Counted from the first letter of the stretch, positions 48,548 to 57,631 are shown. The stretch: 64,000 nt of DNA from Saliniramus sp050485405 (GCA_050485405.1 JBJHBI010000013.1:11487-75486); one strand, 5' to 3'. Notes: generated by a model from the sequence alone, not told the origin. A program made the numbers and translations.

Positions 48548-50545
48548 ATGTTACCGATCCCACCAGATGAATCCGATCGCCTCAAAGCAATAAGCGACTA
48601 CAAGCTCGACTATATTTTCCGCGAGGCTGATTTCGACGATCTGGCATCGATCGCCGCGGACATGGCCGGCGCACCGCTGGCCTTCATCAGCATCATCAAT
48701 GCGCAGATGCAGTGCTTTGCCGGAGCGTTCGGAACAGCATTGCGCCAAAACGACCGCAGCCTCGCCTTCTGCGGCTACACCATCCTCTCGGAAGAGTCGC
48801 TGATCGTGCGCGATGCGCGCGAGGACATGCGCTTTTGCGACAATCCCCTGGTTCGGGGCGAACCCCATATCCGCTTCTATGCCGGCACGCCGATCCATGC
48901 GGGCGGACAGCGCGTCGGCTCGCTCTGCGTCGTCGGTTTCGAGCCGCGGGACTTCGACGAGGCGCAGATACGCCGCCTGAAGGGGCTGGCGCGGCTGGCC
49001 GACCGGATGATCGAGACCAGGCTCGATGCCCTCCTGCGCAGCGAAAGCGAAGCGCGGCTCGACGCCATCGTCGAATCGATGCCGATCGCCATCGCGATCT
49101 ATGATGCGAACGATCGCTTCGTACGCGCCAATTCGCTTTATTTCGACACTTTCCTGCCGGGTGTGGCCGAGCCGCCGAAGCCCGGTGCGACCTTCGCCGA
49201 CATGCTCGACCTGATCGCGGCGCTCGGCGTCGGCATGTCGATCGACGGTGACGCGCAGAACTGGAAGGCGCGCCGGCTCGCCCTGCGCGCGCAGAATGTC
49301 GATTATTACGAGATGCGCCTTTCGAACGGGGTCTGGCTCGCCTGCCGCGAGGTACGCGGCCCCGATGGCAGCCTGCTCGCGACATTCTCCGACATCTCCC
49401 CTCTGAAGGAGCGCGAGGACGCACTCGCCCTCCACACGAATCTCCTGCGATCGACCCTCGAGAGCATCGACGAGGGCGTCGCGGTCTTCGACGAGAACGG
49501 CTATCTCATCGCCTGCAGCGAGGCCTATTTCGACCTTCTGAACATCCCGCCGACCCTGCGGCATATCGGAACGCATATCCGCGAGATCGTGCGCAGTCTC
49601 GCCGAGCGCGGTTATCTGGGATCGGGCTCCGCCACCGCGCTCGAAGCCGTCGTGATGAAATCGCTCGCGGGGCGAAACAGCCGGCGCAACGAGATCGCCA
49701 CGCCCGACGGCCGGGTCCTCGTGATCAACCGCGCGGTCGCCGATGACGGACGGATCATCGTCACCTGCCGCGACATCACCGAACGCAAGGCGGTCGAGCG
49801 TCTCAAGGACGAATTCGTCGCGACGGTGAGCCACGAATTGCGCACGCCTCTGACATCGATCACCGGGTCGCTCGGCCTGCTTGCGGCGGGCACGGCGGGA
49901 GAACTGCCCCCGCGCGCCCAGAGGCTCGTCGGCATCGCGCGCGACAACGTCTCGCGCCTCACGCGGCTCGTGAACGATCTTCTGGACATAGACAAGATCG
50001 AGACCGGCCAGTTCAGCTTCGCCCGCGAGACCATCACGCTCAACGGGCTCCTCGCGCGGGCGATCGCCGAAAATCAGCCCTATGCCCAGCGCTACGGCGT
50101 CACCCTGGAAGCCCATCCCGACGATGCGCCCGACGGCGAGGCGCTGGTGTTGGAAGGCGACGAGGGGCGTCTGCTCCAGGTGGCCGCGAATCTGATCTCG
50201 AATGCGGTGAAATACTCGCCCCGGGACGGTACCGTCACGATTCGCGTCGTTCGCGTGGGCGATACGGCTGGGCTCACCGTGCGCGATGACGGCCCCGGAA
50301 TTCCGGAGAACTTCCGCAGCCGGATCTTCAGGCGTTTCGCGCAGGCCGACACCTCGGACGAACGTACGATCGCCGGAAGCGGGCTCGGGCTCGCGATCTC
50401 CCGGGCGATCGTGGAGCAGCATGGCGGCGCGATCGGCTTCGAGACGAGCCCCGGAGAGGGCTCGACCTTCCATTTCCTGCTGCCACTCGCGCGCAGGAAC
50501 GGATCTTCGCCGAAGACCGAAGCGAATGACGGTGCAACGACATGA
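48548..50545 (+). CDS. Soluble sensor histidine kinase with GAF and two PAS domains
   Basis: 665 residues without membrane helices. GAF domain about 15-165 (APLAFISIINAQMQCFAGAF, HIRFYAGTPIHAGGQRVGSL), PAS about 170-290 (MPIAIAIYDANDRFVRANSL), second PAS about 300-415 (ESIDEGVAVFDENGYLIACS), HisKA with His429 in FVATVSHELRTPLTS, and HATPase_c with NLISNAVKYS, DDGPGIP and GSGLGLAISRAI. There is no receiver domain, so it signals to separate regulators, two of which follow. The stop overlaps the next start (ATGA). The GAF opening resembles those of soluble light, redox or nitrogen-oxide sensors, but no cofactor ligand can be assigned. Confidence 0.92.
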   Translation: MLPIPPDESDRLKAISDYKLDYIFREADFDDLASIAADMAGAPLAFISIINAQMQCFAGAFGTALRQNDRSLAFCGYTILSEESLIVRDAREDMRFCDNPLVRGEPHIRFYAGTPIHAGGQRVGSLCVVGFEPRDFDEAQIRRLKGLARLADRMIETRLDALLRSESEARLDAIVESMPIAIAIYDANDRFVRANSLYFDTFLPGVAEPPKPGATFADMLDLIAALGVGMSIDGDAQNWKARRLALRAQNVDYYEMRLSNGVWLACREVRGPDGSLLATFSDISPLKEREDALALHTNLLRSTLESIDEGVAVFDENGYLIACSEAYFDLLNIPPTLRHIGTHIREIVRSLAERGYLGSGSATALEAVVMKSLAGRNSRRNEIATPDGRVLVINRAVADDGRIIVTCRDITERKAVERLKDEFVATVSHELRTPLTSITGSLGLLAAGTAGELPPRAQRLVGIARDNVSRLTRLVNDLLDIDKIETGQFSFARETITLNGLLARAIAENQPYAQRYGVTLEAHPDDAPDGEALVLEGDEGRLLQVAANLISNAVKYSPRDGTVTIRVVRVGDTAGLTVRDDGPGIPENFRSRIFRRFAQADTSDERTIAGSGLGLAISRAIVEQHGGAIGFETSPGEGSTFHFLLPLARRNGSSPKTEANDGATT

Positions 50546-50961
50546 CCCATGCCGCCCCCTCCACCATCCTGATCGCCGAAGACGACGACGATATCCGCGA
50601 GATCGCCGTGATGGCGCTCGAAGAGATCGGCGGCTTCACCGTCCATACCTGCCCGGACGGGATTGCCGCCCTCGAAAAGGCGAAGGAACTCGTACCGGAT
50701 CTGATCCTGCTCGACTGGATGATGCCGGGAATGAACGGTGGCGCGACGCTCGAACGCCTGCGTGAGGCCGACGAGACACGCGCTATCCCGGTCGTCTTCA
50801 TGACCGCGCGGGTGCGCCCCGAGGAGAGGGCCCGGATGATCGAGCTCGGCGCCATCGACGTCATCGCGAAACCGTTCGACCCCATCGCGCTGCCCGAGCG
50901 CATCAGGGAGATTTGGGGTTGCCATCGCGCAAGCCTCGGGGGACCCTCGGATTGCAGATGA
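50542..50961 (+). CDS. Single-domain response regulator
   Basis: 139 residues. Receiver fold only: acidic triad ILIAEDDDD, phospho-acceptor Asp58 in LILLDWMMPGMNG, Thr in VVFMTARV, and Lys in DVIAKPFDP. It overlaps the kinase gene by four bases and is its probable first partner. With no output domain it must act by protein contact or within a phosphorelay. The C-terminus (WGCHRASLGGPSDCR) extends beyond the fold and may be poorly ordered. Confidence 0.92.
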   Translation: MTHAAPSTILIAEDDDDIREIAVMALEEIGGFTVHTCPDGIAALEKAKELVPDLILLDWMMPGMNGGATLERLREADETRAIPVVFMTARVRPEERARMIELGAIDVIAKPFDPIALPERIREIWGCHRASLGGPSDCR

Positions 50962-51848
50962 TTGATCGGGAGAACGAGCGGGAAGCGATGGGCGCGTGCC
51001 ATCCGAGACCGGCTCCGCAGACGCCGCGAGCCTCCGATTTCGTCGGCATGTGTCCCGTCGATGCGCCGGATCGTGCGACCTGGATCTGGGATCCCGGCAC
51101 CTGGCGCAACGCCCCCGAAGCATTGATCGACCGCCTCGACGAAGCCGGGATCGACCGCGTATTCGTCCAGTTGCCGCTGGGCGAGCCCGCCGCGCTGCAT
51201 GCGCTTCACCCGTTGCTGACCCGGCTGCGGGCCCATGGCGTCACGCTGATCGCCGTGGAGGGCGACCCGGCCATGATATCGGGGAGCGGACGCATCAACG
51301 CCCTGCGCCGCGCCATGCGGCTCGCCGCGTTCCTGCGCGAATCGTCGGAGCTGATCACGGGCGTGCAATACGATGTGGAGCCCTATCTGCTTGAAGACCA
51401 TGCTGTCGATCCCGGCCGGAGCTGGTCCGCCTGGGCGGATCTGATCGCAGAGCTGGATACACTCTTCGATGCGCCGGTATCCACCGTCGTCCCCTTCTGG
51501 ATGATCGACGATGCAGCCGCGCAGAGCGCGCTTGCCGCAACCGCCACGCCCGGCCGCGAGTTCGTCGTGATGGCCTACCGGACAGACCGCGCGGTGATCG
51601 CGTCGATCGCCGATGCCTGGCTCGCGCGCATGGCCCCCGATGCGGTGATGGTCCGCATCGCACTCGACAATGAAAGCGGCCCCGCGCATGTGAGCTTCGA
51701 CGGCGCGAGCGCGCGCCTCCTTGCGACCGCGGACGATATCTTCACGCGGTTGCGATCCCGGCCCGGCTTTTCCGGTCTGGCCTGCCACGCATTGCTCGAC
51801 GACCCCGCACCGGCTTCGCCCGGTACGGTCCAGATGAGGTCCCCATGA
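50958..51848 (+). CDS. Unknown protein, possibly a TIM-barrel glycoside-hydrolase-like fold
   Basis: 296 residues from ATG 50958, overlapping the regulator stop. No signal peptide. After a 40-residue polar start, alternating strands and helices begin at DRATWIWDPGTWRNAPEALI, then RVFVQLPLG, LIAVEGDPAMI, ITGVQYDVEPYLLED, VSTVVPFWMIDDA, and EFVVMAYRTDRAVIAS. The spacing is that of a beta/alpha barrel. Asp and Glu in YDVEPY lie where barrel hydrolases carry catalytic acids. I cannot name a family. Its place between two response regulators and a polysaccharide-type operon suggests work on a glycan or a regulatory role. Confidence 0.55.
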   Translation: MIDRENEREAMGACHPRPAPQTPRASDFVGMCPVDAPDRATWIWDPGTWRNAPEALIDRLDEAGIDRVFVQLPLGEPAALHALHPLLTRLRAHGVTLIAVEGDPAMISGSGRINALRRAMRLAAFLRESSELITGVQYDVEPYLLEDHAVDPGRSWSAWADLIAELDTLFDAPVSTVVPFWMIDDAAAQSALAATATPGREFVVMAYRTDRAVIASIADAWLARMAPDAVMVRIALDNESGPAHVSFDGASARLLATADDIFTRLRSRPGFSGLACHALLDDPAPASPGTVQMRSP

Positions 51849-52231
51849 CCGAACCGACGACGATTCTCGTATGCGACGACGATCCCCTGCTCGTGGAGCT
51901 GATGGATTTTCGCCTGCGCGCCAAAGGCTATGACGTGGCCGTCGCCCGTGACGGTGCGGAGGCGCTCGAACAGGCCGCCGCGGTCTCACCCGCCGCCATC
52001 GTGCTGGACGCCATGATGCCGCGCGTCGACGGTTTCGAGGTTCTCTCGCGCCTGAAGGCGGATAGCCGTCTTCTTCACATTCCGGTAATCATGCTGACGG
52101 CCCGAAAGGCCGAATCAGACATCGTCTCCGCCCTCGACAAGGGAGCCGACGACTACCTCGTGAAACCGTTCATTCCCGATGAACTCCTGGCGCGGCTGTC
52201 GCGCCTGCTGGCCCGGAACCGCCGGGTATAG
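51845..52231 (+). CDS. Single-domain response regulator
   Basis: 128 residues, overlapping the preceding gene by four bases. Receiver fold: LVCDDDPLLVELMDFRL, Asp55 in IVLDAMMPRVDGFEV, Thr in IMLTARKAESD, Lys in DDYLVKPFIPDELLARL. The late part is close to OmpR-type receivers but no DNA-binding domain follows. It is the second lone receiver in the operon, so the kinase output can branch, or one receiver can act as phosphate sink. Confidence 0.92.
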   Translation: MTEPTTILVCDDDPLLVELMDFRLRAKGYDVAVARDGAEALEQAAAVSPAAIVLDAMMPRVDGFEVLSRLKADSRLLHIPVIMLTARKAESDIVSALDKGADDYLVKPFIPDELLARLSRLLARNRRV

Positions 52232-52238
52232 GTCTTTC

Positions 52239-53381
52239 ATGCGCGCCGCCCTCCCCATTGCTCTCCTCGCGCTGAGCCTCATCATGCAGATCCCCGCCGC
52301 GCAGACCGCTGCGGCGCAGACGGCGAGCGCATTGTACGAACGCGGCGTCGAAGCCCGGCTCGACGGGCGTTTCGAGGCGGCGACGGATCTGCTCGTGCGC
52401 GCCCGGGCACTGGAGCCGGAGAATGCGGACGTTCTCGTGCAGCTCGGATTCGCCCGGCTCGGAGCGGAGGATCTCGCAGGCGCGCGCGAGGCATTCGAGG
52501 CGGCCCTCGCCATCGCCCCGGATTATGCCGATGCGGGTTTCGGTCTCGCCCTCGCCGCGTTTCGTGCGGGCGATGTCGGGGAAGCCGGCGCATTGATCGA
52601 ACCGCTCGTCGCGCAGAGCCCGGACAATGCCGAGTTTCGCGCTTTGCGCGATTCGGTCGCCGCCGCGCGCATGGGCGCGGACATGTATCGCTGGCGGCTC
52701 GATTTCGGGAGTGAATTGAGCACCTTGTCGGGCGGGCGCCCCTCCTGGTCCGATAGCGGCGCAGCGCTTTCCTACCGTTTCAGCGATACGACGAGCGCCG
52801 CGCTTCGCCTGCGCCATGCCCGGCGCGGACATGCGCATGACTGGCAGATCGAGGGGCGCATCGATCATCGGGCGACGGACCGGCTGACGATCCATACCCT
52901 GGCTGCGGGTGCGCCGAATGCCGGTTTCCTCGCCCGCCATTCCTTCGGCGGCGGCGCCAATCTGCGCATTCTCGATGCGGCGAACGGGGCCGGGCCGGTG
53001 CTCGTGGGGATCGATGCGCGCCATGACGTTTTCGCGGGAAGCCGCGTCTGGACGCTCGCACCCAATCTGCAGGTCTTCGTGCTCGACGGGCAACTCGCCT
53101 TTTCTGGCCGCTGGATCCATACGCGCGACGACCGGGGGACCGTGGCCGACGGATATCTGATACGCGCGGACTGGTCGGCGACGGATCGCCTGCGGCTCTT
53201 CGCCGGCTATGCCGATGCGCCGGAGATCTCGGAGGGGCGCCTCGACGACACGCGCACGTTCTTCACGGGTATCGCCTTCGATGTCGACGACAGGCTGACG
53301 CTGACGGGCAACTACGCGAATGAACGCCGGGCGACCTTCGAGCGTCATACCTTCGGCGCCGGTCTCTCCTTGAGGTTCTGA
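52239..53381 (+). CDS. TPR protein with YaiO-like outer-membrane beta-barrel
   Basis: 380 residues from ATG 52239. A signal peptide (LPIALLALSLIMQIPAAQTA) is followed by three TPR units (YERGVEARLDGRFEAATDLL, LVQLGFARLGAEDLAGAREA). From about residue 150 the protein is a chain of amphipathic strands (SDTTSAALRLRHARRGHAHD, LAFSGRWIHTRDDRGTVADG) ending in GAGLSLRF with terminal Phe, the mark of an outer-membrane barrel. The layout matches YaiO-family proteins, found with exopolysaccharide synthesis genes. It probably forms the secretion pore or docking site for the glycan made by the glycosyltransferase two genes on. Confidence 0.85.
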   Translation: MRAALPIALLALSLIMQIPAAQTAAAQTASALYERGVEARLDGRFEAATDLLVRARALEPENADVLVQLGFARLGAEDLAGAREAFEAALAIAPDYADAGFGLALAAFRAGDVGEAGALIEPLVAQSPDNAEFRALRDSVAAARMGADMYRWRLDFGSELSTLSGGRPSWSDSGAALSYRFSDTTSAALRLRHARRGHAHDWQIEGRIDHRATDRLTIHTLAAGAPNAGFLARHSFGGGANLRILDAANGAGPVLVGIDARHDVFAGSRVWTLAPNLQVFVLDGQLAFSGRWIHTRDDRGTVADGYLIRADWSATDRLRLFAGYADAPEISEGRLDDTRTFFTGIAFDVDDRLTLTGNYANERRATFERHTFGAGLSLRF

Positions 53382-53383
53382 CG

Positions 53384-54424
53384 GTGCTGTGGACCCTCTG
53401 GACGCTCTCGCTGGCACTGGGTGCCCTTTCGATCTCGGTCATGGTCGTGCTGATCATCCGGCGTATCGTGTCGTCGCGGCGCAACGCGCATGATGCGCTG
53501 GGCCGCCGGCGTGTCATGACGGCGATGATACGCCTTGCCCATGACGGCGACGAAGCCGCCTTTCTCGCCGCCGCGGAAGGGGTGTCCGACGCCGTCATCG
53601 CCGATGCGAGCTCGGAATTCCTCGGCCTGGTACGCGGGGCCGAGCGTGAGGGCGTGCTTGCCGCTCTCGGTCGCACGGGGCAACCCGCCTTCCTCGAAAA
53701 GGAAGCGGTACGCGGCAACGAGGCTCAGAGGCTGCATGCCGTCGAACTCATCGCCGCCTATCCGCTCGATTCGTGCCGCGCGGTCCTGCATGATCGCCTC
53801 GATCGCGACAAATCGCACGAAGTACGCCTCGCCGCGGCGATCGAGCTCGCCAAACTCGGCGCGATACCCGATCTCGCGACCTTGCTCGGCAAGATCGGGC
53901 TGCGCGGCCAGCGCTCGCGCAGGGTCGCCGAACTCTTCCGCCTGCTTCCGGCGGATAGCGAGCCTCAGCTGAACGCCCTCGCCCGGGATCGCGAAGCCCA
54001 GAATTTCCTGCGCGCAGCGGCGATCGAGGCTTCATGGCGCCGCGACGGGCAGGCGGAGCCGACGATCTTTGCGGAACTTGTGGAAGATCCTGTGCCGGAA
54101 GTCGTCGCCGCCGCATTGCGGGCGCTCGGGCACGTGACCCATCGCCCGGCCCTGCCGCTCCTCCTCGCGAAGCTGGATCACCCCGATTGGGAGGTGCGGC
54201 TCGAAGCGGCCGATGCGCTCGGACGGCTCGGCGAACCATCCGCCTGCGAGCCGCTCGGCGCCCTCCTCGACGACGAGCAATGGACCGTGCGCTATGCCGC
54301 CGCGAAAGCGCTCCAGCGCCTCGGCGCGGACGGGCTCGAACGGCTGCGTTCGATCGCCGCCGAGGAGCCGTCGCGCATGCAGCGCACCGCGTCGCTGTTT
54401 CTGTCGGAAGGGGCATCGGCATGA
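53384..54424 (+). CDS. HEAT-repeat protein with N-terminal membrane anchor
   Basis: 346 residues from GTG 53384, two bases after the barrel gene stop. One membrane helix (LWTLSLALGALSISVMVVLI) anchors a cytoplasmic alpha-solenoid. HEAT/PBS-lyase-type repeats are clear: HEVRLAAAIELAKLGAIPDL, PEVVAAALRALGHVTHRPAL, WEVRLEAADALGRLGEPSAC, and WTVRYAAAKALQRLGADGLE. Such solenoids are scaffolds for other proteins. Being coupled on both sides to the barrel and the glycosyltransferase, it is likely a structural part of the export machine or a docking site for the response regulators. Confidence 0.85.
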   Translation: MLWTLWTLSLALGALSISVMVVLIIRRIVSSRRNAHDALGRRRVMTAMIRLAHDGDEAAFLAAAEGVSDAVIADASSEFLGLVRGAEREGVLAALGRTGQPAFLEKEAVRGNEAQRLHAVELIAAYPLDSCRAVLHDRLDRDKSHEVRLAAAIELAKLGAIPDLATLLGKIGLRGQRSRRVAELFRLLPADSEPQLNALARDREAQNFLRAAAIEASWRRDGQAEPTIFAELVEDPVPEVVAAALRALGHVTHRPALPLLLAKLDHPDWEVRLEAADALGRLGEPSACEPLGALLDDEQWTVRYAAAKALQRLGADGLERLRSIAAEEPSRMQRTASLFLSEGASA

Positions 54425-55848
54425 CGGGCGAATGGAGCGACGCCGTCATCTGGTCCGCGACGATCATCGCCTGGACGGTGATCGGGCTCGGGCTCGCCCA
54501 GACGCTGGTTTATCTCTTCCAGCTGATCATGGCCGCCTACGCCTTGTCGCGCCGGCCACCGGTGGCACGCTCGGCCTTGCTGTGGCGCCGCTACGGTGAT
54601 GTCGCGCCGCCGATTGCGCTGATCGTTCCGGCCTATAACGAGGCGGTCAACATCGTCGAGAGTGTCAATTCGATGCTCGCGCTGGAATATCCGCATTTCG
54701 AGGTCATCGTCGTCAATGACGGCTCGCGCGATGATACCCTGCAAAAGCTCGTCGAAGCCTTCGACATGCGGCCCGTCAATCGCCATTACGAAGAAGCGCT
54801 CACGCATCAGCCGATCCGGGCGATCTATTCCTCGCCGATGACCGAGCGGCTCTTCGTCGTCGACAAGCTGAATGGCGGCAAGGCCGACGCCCAGAATGCG
54901 GGCATCAACGTCTGTCGCGCGCCGGTATTCTGCGTCATCGATGGTGATTCGATTCTCGAACCGGATGCCCTGATCCGCGCCGCGCAGCCCTTCATCGACG
55001 ACCCGGTGCGCGTCATCGCCGTCGGGGGCACGATCCGTGTGGCCAACGGCTCGACGGTCGAGAACGGTCGCGTCACGGAGGTGCGTCTGCCGACGCGTCT
55101 GCTGCCGCTGTTCCAGGTCGTGGAATATCTGCGCGCATTCCTGATGGCACGCCTCGCCTGGAGCCGGATCAACACGCTGATGCTTGTTTCCGGCGCCTTC
55201 GGCGTTTTCCGGCGCACGGAAGTCGTGGCGGTGGGCGGGTTCACGAAGGGATCGCTCGGCGAAGACCTCGACCTGATCATCAAGCTGCACCGGTTGATGA
55301 TCGACAATCGTCGCGACTACCGCATCGAATTCATCCCCGAGCCGGTCTGCTGGACGGAGGCACCGGAATCGCTCACCGTGCTCGCCCGGCAACGGGCACG
55401 CTGGCAACATGGTGCGCTCGAGAGCTTCTTTCGTTACCGCGCGATGCTGTTTCGCCCGAAATACGGCCGTATCGGCTTTCTCGGGATGGGGCATATCCTC
55501 ATCGTCGACGTGCTCGGCCCGCTCGCGGAGGTGCTGGGTTACATTCTGATGCCGCTGTTCTGGCTTCTCGGCATCCTGTCCTGGACCTATCTGCTGGCTT
55601 TCGTCGCGGTGGTCTTCACCTATGGCGTGACGATCAGCGTGTGTTCGCTCATTCTCGAGGAGGTCGAGCTGCGGCGTTTCACGCGCGCGCGGGACCTCGC
55701 CATCCTCACGCTCGCGGCGATCGTCGAGAATTTCGGCTATCGCCAGCTCAACAATCTCTGGCGCATCAAGGGTTATTGGCAGTTTCTGCGCAAGCAGAAC
55801 AAATGGGGCGACATGCCCCGCACAGGCATCGCCTCCAAAAAGAGCTAA
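54421..55848 (+). CDS. Processive family-2 glycosyltransferase, membrane-bound (PgaC/BcsA-like)
   Basis: 475 residues from ATG 54421, overlapping the HEAT gene stop. The domain order is an N-terminal helix pair, a GT-A catalytic domain (IALIVPAYNEAVNIVESVNS; VNDGSRDDT; a DGDSI metal site; GEDLDL; and RQRARWQHG as the Q/RxxRW motif), then a C-terminal bundle of helices (ILMPLFWLLGILSWTYLLAF). The full D, DxD, D, QxxRW set marks processive synthases such as PgaC, making beta-linked exopolysaccharide and moving it across the inner membrane. The sugar cannot be told. With the YaiO-like pore it forms a plausible synthase-exporter under control of the upstream two-component proteins. Confidence 0.9.
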   Translation: MTGEWSDAVIWSATIIAWTVIGLGLAQTLVYLFQLIMAAYALSRRPPVARSALLWRRYGDVAPPIALIVPAYNEAVNIVESVNSMLALEYPHFEVIVVNDGSRDDTLQKLVEAFDMRPVNRHYEEALTHQPIRAIYSSPMTERLFVVDKLNGGKADAQNAGINVCRAPVFCVIDGDSILEPDALIRAAQPFIDDPVRVIAVGGTIRVANGSTVENGRVTEVRLPTRLLPLFQVVEYLRAFLMARLAWSRINTLMLVSGAFGVFRRTEVVAVGGFTKGSLGEDLDLIIKLHRLMIDNRRDYRIEFIPEPVCWTEAPESLTVLARQRARWQHGALESFFRYRAMLFRPKYGRIGFLGMGHILIVDVLGPLAEVLGYILMPLFWLLGILSWTYLLAFVAVVFTYGVTISVCSLILEEVELRRFTRARDLAILTLAAIVENFGYRQLNNLWRIKGYWQFLRKQNKWGDMPRTGIASKKS

Positions 55849-56159
55849 TCGCCCGGCGGATGCGCCGCGATGACCGCGTCGATCTCCCGCAAAAGCGCGT
55901 CGAGGTTCGCGCGCACGTCGCCGGGCTGCGGCTGCGGCTCAGCCACGAGTCGATCTTCGAACTCGGCTGCAAGCTCACTGATACCAGCGAAGCCGAAGGT
56001 CCCGCCGGCACCGGCGAGCCCATGCGCGATACCGATGAGTTCGCCCCGCGCATCGCCCGCACCGCCTTCCCATGCTTCCATGGCCGCCACGATCCGTGCC
56101 CGGTCATCCACGCAACGCCGGACGAAGCGCGCCCGGAAATGCGCCATCGGATCGCTCAT
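55845..56159 (-). CDS. Histidine phosphotransfer (Hpt) protein
   Basis: 104 residues, all-helical. The phospho-acceptor His46 lies in LIGIAHGLAGAGGTFGFAGI, which fits the AH.LKG...tFG consensus of Hpt domains. The gene is convergent with the glycosyltransferase gene and shares four bases of stop codons. An Hpt beside two lone receivers suggests a relay from kinase to first receiver to Hpt to second receiver, although the opposite strand means separate transcription. Confidence 0.85.
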   Translation of the reverse strand: MSDPMAHFRARFVRRCVDDRARIVAAMEAWEGGAGDARGELIGIAHGLAGAGGTFGFAGISELAAEFEDRLVAEPQPQPGDVRANLDALLREIDAVIAAHPPGD

Positions 56160-56420
56160 GCAACACCTCCGTCGGCGGCTGCTTTCTCACGCTCCGTAGG
56201 ATACAACAACCGCATGCCCAACGCTCAAAGGAAATGCGATCGCCCGCACGCATGGTGTGCTGGCGAGGGGGCGATCTACCGGCTCGGAGCATTCGGCGCC
56301 ATCCGGCTCGGCACTTCGCCCCACGCCCCCGGGCCAATCCGCTATCCAGAGCCAGATTGCGCATGGATCGCGACCGTCGTGCGGTTCGCTCTTGCGGATT
56401 ATACGGAGAGTGCTTGCATT

Positions 56421-56495
56421 TGGCTGGGGCGGCAGGATTCGAACCTGCGCATGGCGGTACCAAAAACCGCTGCCTTACCGCTTGGCTACGCCCCA
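56421..56495 (-). tRNA. tRNA-Gln (anticodon TTG)
   Basis: On the minus strand: acceptor TGGGGCG / CGCCCCA, D-arm with GCCAAGCGGTAAGGC, anticodon stem GCGGT / ACCGC with loop TTTTGGT (anticodon TTG), T-arm GCAGG-TTCGAAT-CCTGC, discriminator G and encoded CCA. This is the second glutamine tRNA of the window; its 3' end differs from the island's att sequence. Confidence 0.95.
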
Positions 56496-56620
56496 TTGGA
56501 AAGCGGGCGGAACATAGTGCCGGGCGGGCGGTGATGCAACGCCTTTTTGCATCGGCTACAGGTCAATTTGGTGCTTGCGGGCGCCGCACATGGGCGTTAT
56601 AGGATGCCCCACCAGCGGTT

Positions 56621-56697
56621 CGGAGTGTAGCGCAGCCTGGTAGCGCACCTCGTTCGGGACGAGGGGGTCGCAGGTTCAAATCCTGCCACTCCGACCA
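56621..56697 (+). tRNA. tRNA-Pro (anticodon CGG)
   Basis: Acceptor CGGAGTG / CACTCCG, D-arm AGCGCAGCCTGGTAGCGC, anticodon stem CCTCG / CGAGG with loop TTCGGGA (anticodon CGG), T-arm GCAGG-TTCAAAT-CCTGC, discriminator A and encoded CCA. A short T-run after the gene could end transcription. Confidence 0.95.
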
Positions 56698-56750
56698 TTT
56701 TCCCAAAATTTCCAAAATACCATCAGCCGGTGATCGCGCCTCGCGCGGCA

Positions 56751-57461
56751 TCAGGGTTCGGTCAGGCGCATCTGCACACCGCGCGCCTTCCAGCCGCGAT
56801 GCTCCTCGCGCATCGCCCGCACGAGGCTGTCGCGGACGATGCCGATATGTGCGCGGATCGCCGCCTCCGCCGCCTCGGGGCGGTTTTCGCGAATCATCGC
56901 GATGATGGCACTGTGCTCGCGATGGGCGGCGAGACGCCCCGCCTCCGAACTCGCCATCAGCCAGCGTGCGCGGGCGATCCGGGTGACGGTGTCGCGCACG
57001 CTGCGATGCACGAATCGATTGCCCGACAGAGCTGCGATCTCGACGTGATAATCGGTGCCGATCTCGTACCAGGCATCGGGGCTCGGATTGGCCAGCACTG
57101 CATCCATGCGCGCCTGAAGCGCGTCGAGGCGCGCATGATCGGCGCGCGCACAGGCGAGCCGCACGGCGAGCGCTTCGGTCTCGACACGCAGTTCGAACGC
57201 TTCGAGCAATTCCTCCAGATCGAGCGGCGCGACGCGCAAGCCCCCCTCCCCGCGCTGCACCAGCCCCTCCGCCTCGAGCCGCAGCAGCGCCTCGCGGATC
57301 GGCGTTCGGGAGGCGCCGAGCCGGCGCTCCAGATTGCGCTCGGAGAGCCGCTCGCCGGGGACGAGTTCGAGGGAAATGAGATCGGACCGCAATCGCTCAT
57401 ACACATCCTGCACGCGGCCACCGCCTTCGCCCGCGACGCCTCGTGCGTTTTCGCCCGTCAT
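56751..57461 (-). CDS. GntR-family regulator with FCD domain
   Basis: About 236 residues from ATG 57461; a frame extending to 57554 would cover the likely operator and is not preferred. The N-terminal winged helix is clear: YERLRSDLISLELVPGERLS and LGASRTPIREALLRLEAEGL. The FCD domain follows, with metal-binding residues expected in WYEIGTDYHVEIAALSGN and AHREHSAIIAMIRENRPEAA, as in acid-sensing members of the family. It is divergent from the lyase/CoA-transferase/TRAP cluster and probably represses it until the substrate or its CoA-derived product is present. Confidence 0.9.
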   Translation of the reverse strand: MTGENARGVAGEGGGRVQDVYERLRSDLISLELVPGERLSERNLERRLGASRTPIREALLRLEAEGLVQRGEGGLRVAPLDLEELLEAFELRVETEALAVRLACARADHARLDALQARMDAVLANPSPDAWYEIGTDYHVEIAALSGNRFVHRSVRDTVTRIARARWLMASSEAGRLAAHREHSAIIAMIRENRPEAAEAAIRAHIGIVRDSLVRAMREEHRGWKARGVQMRLTEP

Positions 57462-57521
57462 GGATGCTTCGCTCAACCCGATTTCTCCGTCGCCACCGTC
57501 TTGCAGGGCCCGCTTCACCGA

Positions 57522-57531
57522 TGGTATACCA
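57522..57531. promoter_or_regulatory. Palindromic operator TGGTATACCA
   Basis: A perfect 10-bp palindrome within ATGGTATACCAACATGGTAC, partly repeated ten bases further on. The sequence is typical of GntR/FCD binding sites. It lies between the divergent regulator (57461) and lyase gene (57632). Confidence 0.65.
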
Positions 57532-57631
57532 ACATGGTACGCCATCAGGCTCAACAGAAAAAGACGCCGTTGGACGTCGTCGGGAAGAAACGCGAGGCCC
57601 TGCCGGGACCGACCGGGCGGGCGAGGGACAA

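Noticed and set aside
48551..50473. 640-codon minus-strand frame opposite the histidine kinase
   Set aside because: Mirror of the kinase gene's codon bias; the plus-strand product has every kinase box.
56421..56495. Second tRNA-Gln considered as an additional island border
   Set aside because: Its 3' end does not match the 18-bp att repeat and no integrase lies nearby.
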